From: Thermoleophilia bacterium
GTDB taxonomy: Bacteria; Actinomycetota; Thermoleophilia; Miltoncostaeales; Miltoncostaeaceae
Length of the DNA stretch: 8,741 nucleotides
Direction: 5' to 3'
NCBI GenBank assembly: GCA_017882555.1
Contig: JADGPH010000050.1
Location: 1-8,741, forward strand
The notes beneath the pieces were generated by a model. That model saw nothing but the letters and a program-made list of their open reading frames with translations. It did not search any database and was not told the DNA's origin. This document shows positions 6,862 to 8,741 of the stretch, piece after piece; within the stretch, counting starts at the first letter, position 1, and the number at the start of each line of letters is the position of its first letter. The translations under genes and the position numbers were made by a program.

Positions 6862-7556
6862 ACCGCCGGTATGTGATCGCCGGCGCCGCTGTCGTCGGCG
6901 TGGTCGGGCTGTGGTACATCTTCGGTCAGTCCGGTTCGGGAGGGGGCGCGCAGGGCACGACCGCCGCGAGTTCCGGGATTCCGCAGGCGACGACGCCAGC
7001 GCCCGCCGTGAGCGCGATTCCCACCGCGCAGCTGTACGGGTCGGCGACGGCCACCGGGCCATCACAAACGAGCGGCACCCTCTCGAGCTTGTCTGCGTTC
7101 GGGAAGCCCCGCGACGGGTTCGTCCAGATCGTCTCGAACGCGTCGCCTTCGAACTCCAACAGTCTGTCGTTCGGTACGTCTCCCACGACGACCGCGCCGA
7201 TCTCGTTGGGAAGCGGACCGACAACGGCGGTGTCCTCGGGTGCCACTGGAACACCGGCGACGGTTCCGTCGAGTCCGGGGACCACCACGGCACCCCCGCT
7301 GCAAACGCTGGCAGCGGAATTCGACATCGATGGCGTGCCGGTCGTGGCCTTGGTCGGTGATGCGATCCCACCGGATACCCAGCAGTTCACCGTGCGGTCA
7401 ATCACCACATCGCAGGTCGTGCTCGCACTCAACGGTGCACTGATGGCCAACGGAGCCGCGTCGGTCACCATCAAGGTGGGGAAGTCGCTCACCTTGGAGA
7501 ATCGGACCGCCCACACGAGCGTTGTCGTGCACTTGCTGAGCGTGCACCCGGCCTAG
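6858..7556 (+). CDS. Bitopic Ser/Thr-rich protein, candidate PilP-like alignment subunit
   Basis: 232-aa protein of no certain family. A basic start (MNRRY) leads into a transmembrane helix (about 6-22) without a lipobox cysteine. A long Gly/Ser/Thr/Pro linker (about 24-150) contains one conserved-looking island, LSAFGKPRDGFVQIV (78-92), which recalls the RDPF segment of PilP. A compact C-terminal domain (about 154-230) reads VVALVGDAIPPDTQQFTVRSI then VVLALNG and KVGKSLTLEN, similar in layout to the PilP/GspC beta domain (value, GD, F/V-x-V-x-x-I, V-x-L). It overlaps pilO by ATGA and ends the operon, the position where pilP lies in pilMNOP clusters. The PilP relation is inference; classic PilP is a lipoprotein that contacts a secretin, and no secretin is seen here. 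Confidence 0.7.
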   Translation: MNRRYVIAGAAVVGVVGLWYIFGQSGSGGGAQGTTAASSGIPQATTPAPAVSAIPTAQLYGSATATGPSQTSGTLSSLSAFGKPRDGFVQIVSNASPSNSNSLSFGTSPTTTAPISLGSGPTTAVSSGATGTPATVPSSPGTTTAPPLQTLAAEFDIDGVPVVALVGDAIPPDTQQFTVRSITTSQVVLALNGALMANGAASVTIKVGKSLTLENRTAHTSVVVHLLSVHPA

Positions 7557-7562
7557 AAGAAT

Positions 7563-7635
7563 CGGACGAGGAAACTCCGGAGCGGTGTCACCGCGCACGA
7601 TGTGCTGTGACACCGCTCCGGAGTTTCCGCGTCCG
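7563..7635. terminator. Very long hairpin between convergent genes (bidirectional terminator)
   Basis: Arms 7563-7591 and 7607-7635 pair over 29 positions with a single mismatch (A7569 against G7629); the innermost 22 pairs (7570-7591 with 7607-7628) are perfect. The loop can pair further (7593-7597 with 7601-7605, one G-T wobble), leaving a three-base tip. It starts 6 bases after the pil operon stop and ends 10 bases before the stop of the convergent small gene, fitting a shared terminator. No T-tract is present on either side. A small repeated palindromic element is the alternative. Confidence 0.8.
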
Positions 7636-7645
7636 TGTGCTCACA

Positions 7646-7843
7646 CTAGGCGGACCCGGCGGTCTGTTGCTCTGCCTCTTGGGCTGCGGCAAGCGCGAGT
7701 TCCAGGCGTTCCCATGCGCGACGTTCTGCCTCCTCGTGGTCCATCGGCGAGGAATACAGGTGCGCGCCGCGGGAAACGGCGAGGTAGTCGTTGCGTGCCC
7801 GCTCCAGCTCAGCGGTAACAGACTGCGGCCTTGTCTCGGTCAT
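7646..7843 (-). CDS. Small acidic helical protein of unknown function
   Basis: 65-aa product starting MTETRPQSVTAELERARNDY. It is rich in Ala, Glu and Arg and likely forms two amphipathic helices (about 9-26 and 34-60) around a short YSSPMD turn. No signal peptide, membrane segment or cysteine is present, so it is probably cytoplasmic. I recognise no family. The ATG at 7843 was chosen because AGGGG (7854-7858) lies 10 bases upstream; an in-frame ATG at 7912 would add 23 residues and places the coding region over repeated GACAAC sites. It is convergent with the pil operon across a long hairpin and divergent from aroC. The coding status is likely but not proven. Confidence 0.62.
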   Translation of the reverse strand: MTETRPQSVTAELERARNDYLAVSRGAHLYSSPMDHEEAERRAWERLELALAAAQEAEQQTAGSA

Positions 7844-7896
7844 TCGGGTCACACCCCTAAGTCGGAGTCCTGGCTGGAGTATGACGCGGACGGAGG

Positions 7897-7932
7897 CCGT
7901 TGTCGCGGACAACGGTGCGCTGCGCGGACAAC
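7897..7932. promoter_or_regulatory. Repeated GACAAC half-sites, possible operator
   Basis: An inverted repeat CCGTTGTC-GCG-GACAACGG (7897-7915) is followed by a direct copy of its right half: CGCGGACAAC occurs at 7904-7913 and 7923-7932, 19 bases apart, near two helical turns. The three half-sites lie upstream of both the small minus-strand gene and aroC. A regulator binding site is plausible; no regulator gene is in the window. Confidence 0.4.
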
Positions 7933-8034
7933 CGGGTGGAGAAAAGACCCATTGTGCGGGAGACTTTTCATTCTCAAGGGTCGTACGTACAGGCCAGTTT
8001 CTGTCAGTTCCCCGCGCGGCGCCGGTCGGGGCGA

Positions 8035-8040
8035 TAGACT
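8035..8040 (+). promoter_or_regulatory. Candidate -10 box (TAGACT) for leaderless aroC transcript
   Basis: TAGACT ends 9 bases before the aroC ATG, and no Shine-Dalgarno sequence lies between them. The layout mirrors the TAGTCT box 8 bases before the RNase H gene. A transcription start at or very near the ATG is implied. No clear -35 hexamer is seen 16-18 bases upstream. Confidence 0.38.
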
Positions 8041-8049
8041 TCTGGGTTC

Positions 8050-8741
8050 ATGGCCCTGATCTATCGCACAGCCGGAGAATCACACGGGCCGGCGCTCTTC
8101 GCGATCATGGAGGGGCTTCCGGCCGGACTGGAGCTCGTGCCCGAGGATATCGACGCGGACCTCGCGCGTCGGCAGCTGGGGTACGGTCGCGGCGGCCGCA
8201 TGAAGATTGAGCGCGATCGGGTGCATGTCAAGAGCGGTTTGCGCCACGGACGGACCATTGGCAGTCCTCTCATGCTCGAGATTCCCAACTTGGACTTCCC
8301 GAATTGGGCCGAGGACCGCATGGCGGTGTGGGAGCCCAGCGCTCCGGTCGAGCCAATTACGCTCCCGCGGCCCGGCCATGCTGACCTGGCCGGGATGATG
8401 AAGTACGAAGGTCAGGATCTGCGGCCGATTCTGGAGCGTGCGAGTGCCCGGGAAACGGCGGCGCGGGTTGCCGCGGGTGGGGTCGCGAAGGCCCTGTTGC
8501 GGCGGTACGGGATGGCGATTCGCAGTCACGTTGTGCGGATCGGGTCGGTCAGCGTCCCGTATGGGCAGGACCTGCGCCTCGAGGATTTTGCCGGTGTCGA
8601 CGAGAGTCCGGTACGTTGTCTTGACGCCGCCGCGTCCGCGGCGATGCGCGACGCGGTCAAGCGTGCCGGTCAAGATCACGACACCTTGGGAGGGGTCTTT
8701 GAGGTGGTCGCGTTCGGGGTGATTCCCGGACTCGGATCGCA
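8050..8741 (+). CDS. aroC: Chorismate synthase, 5' part (runs off the window)
   Basis: The frame is open from ATG 8050 to the window end, giving 230 residues of a family usually 360-400 aa long. It converts 5-enolpyruvylshikimate-3-phosphate to chorismate, the last shikimate pathway step, using reduced FMN. Signature elements are in order: GESHGPAL (9-16, catalytic-type His12), RRQLGYGRGGRMKIE (40-54), RPGHADLAG (107-115, His110), the second family signature around RASARETAARVAAGG (130-144), and DHDTLGGVFEV (209-219). No frameshift is seen. There is no Shine-Dalgarno sequence; the ATG fits the family N-terminus. It lies downstream of the pil genes but is separated by a terminator and a minus-strand gene, so it is a separate transcript, probably leading a shikimate operon beyond the window. 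Confidence 0.96.
   Translation, partial: MALIYRTAGESHGPALFAIMEGLPAGLELVPEDIDADLARRQLGYGRGGRMKIERDRVHVKSGLRHGRTIGSPLMLEIPNLDFPNWAEDRMAVWEPSAPVEPITLPRPGHADLAGMMKYEGQDLRPILERASARETAARVAAGGVAKALLRRYGMAIRSHVVRIGSVSVPYGQDLRLEDFAGVDESPVRCLDAAASAAMRDAVKRAGQDHDTLGGVFEVVAFGVIPGLGS

Noticed and set aside
6926..7516. Minus-strand open frame (196 codons) opposite the last pil gene
   Set aside because: It is a shadow in GC-rich DNA; the plus-strand gene has a TM start, an ATGA overlap with pilO and the operon position.
7844..7912. Longer start for the small minus-strand protein
   Set aside because: The extension covers the repeated GACAAC sites, whereas ATG 7843 has an AGGGG site 10 bases upstream.
7983..7990. 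Palindrome GTACGTAC upstream of aroC
   Set aside because: An isolated 8-base palindrome with no second copy nearby; not enough to call a site.
8080..8679. Minus-strand open frame (199 codons) at the right end
   Set aside because: It lies opposite a clear chorismate synthase with all family motifs.
1..8741. tRNA or rRNA genes, CRISPR arrays, insertion sequences, phage genes
   Set aside because: No such repeats, transposase motifs or RNA gene patterns were seen on reading; nearly all of the DNA is explained by the listed genes.

Overview
The window looks like ordinary chromosome from a high-GC bacterium, most likely an actinobacterium. The reasons are GTG/TTG starts, a pilin and pil genes of the kind seen in Actinomycetota (Thermoleophilia-like is my guess), no secretin gene in view, and aroC directly after the pil genes. 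This placement is inferred from gene content and style, not from a database search.

Layout. Positions 6-1712 (minus strand) hold two housekeeping-type genes, rnhA-like RNase HI followed by an M50 site-2 protease with a C-terminal CBS pair. A 158-base divergent region (1713-1870) separates them from a plus-strand type IV pilus locus. The locus starts with a major-pilin-like gene (1871-2308), which is closed by a perfect 12-bp UUCG-capped hairpin. A second transcription unit (about 2500-7556) then encodes a secreted or membrane-tethered protein with Ig-like beta domains, prepilin peptidase PilD, PilM, PilN, PilO and a final bitopic protein that I interpret as a PilP-like subunit. Four of the junctions are 4-base ATGA/GTGA overlaps. 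The fifth, pilD-pilM, is bridged by an 8-codon mini-ORF with a strong ribosome binding site whose stop overlaps the pilM start. A very long hairpin (7563-7635) sits between the end of this operon and a convergent small gene of unknown function (7646-7843, minus). After an intergenic region with repeated GACAAC half-sites, chorismate synthase (aroC) begins at 8050 and runs off the window.

How it works together. PilD would cleave and methylate the pilin. PilM (cytoplasmic, actin-like) would bind the N-terminal VNLLP motif of PilN. PilN and PilO would form the coiled-coil/ferredoxin-like membrane heterodimer, and the last gene would extend this outward. The assembly ATPase, retraction ATPase and platform protein (PilB, PilT, PilC) are not in the window and may lie elsewhere.

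The points most worth following are the uncharacterised Ig-like protein translated in the same operon as PilD, the PilP-like protein in an apparently secretin-free locus, the coupling mini-ORF, a sigma-28/WhiG-like promoter candidate ahead of the operon, and a roughly eight-fold excess of the palindrome CGATCG.
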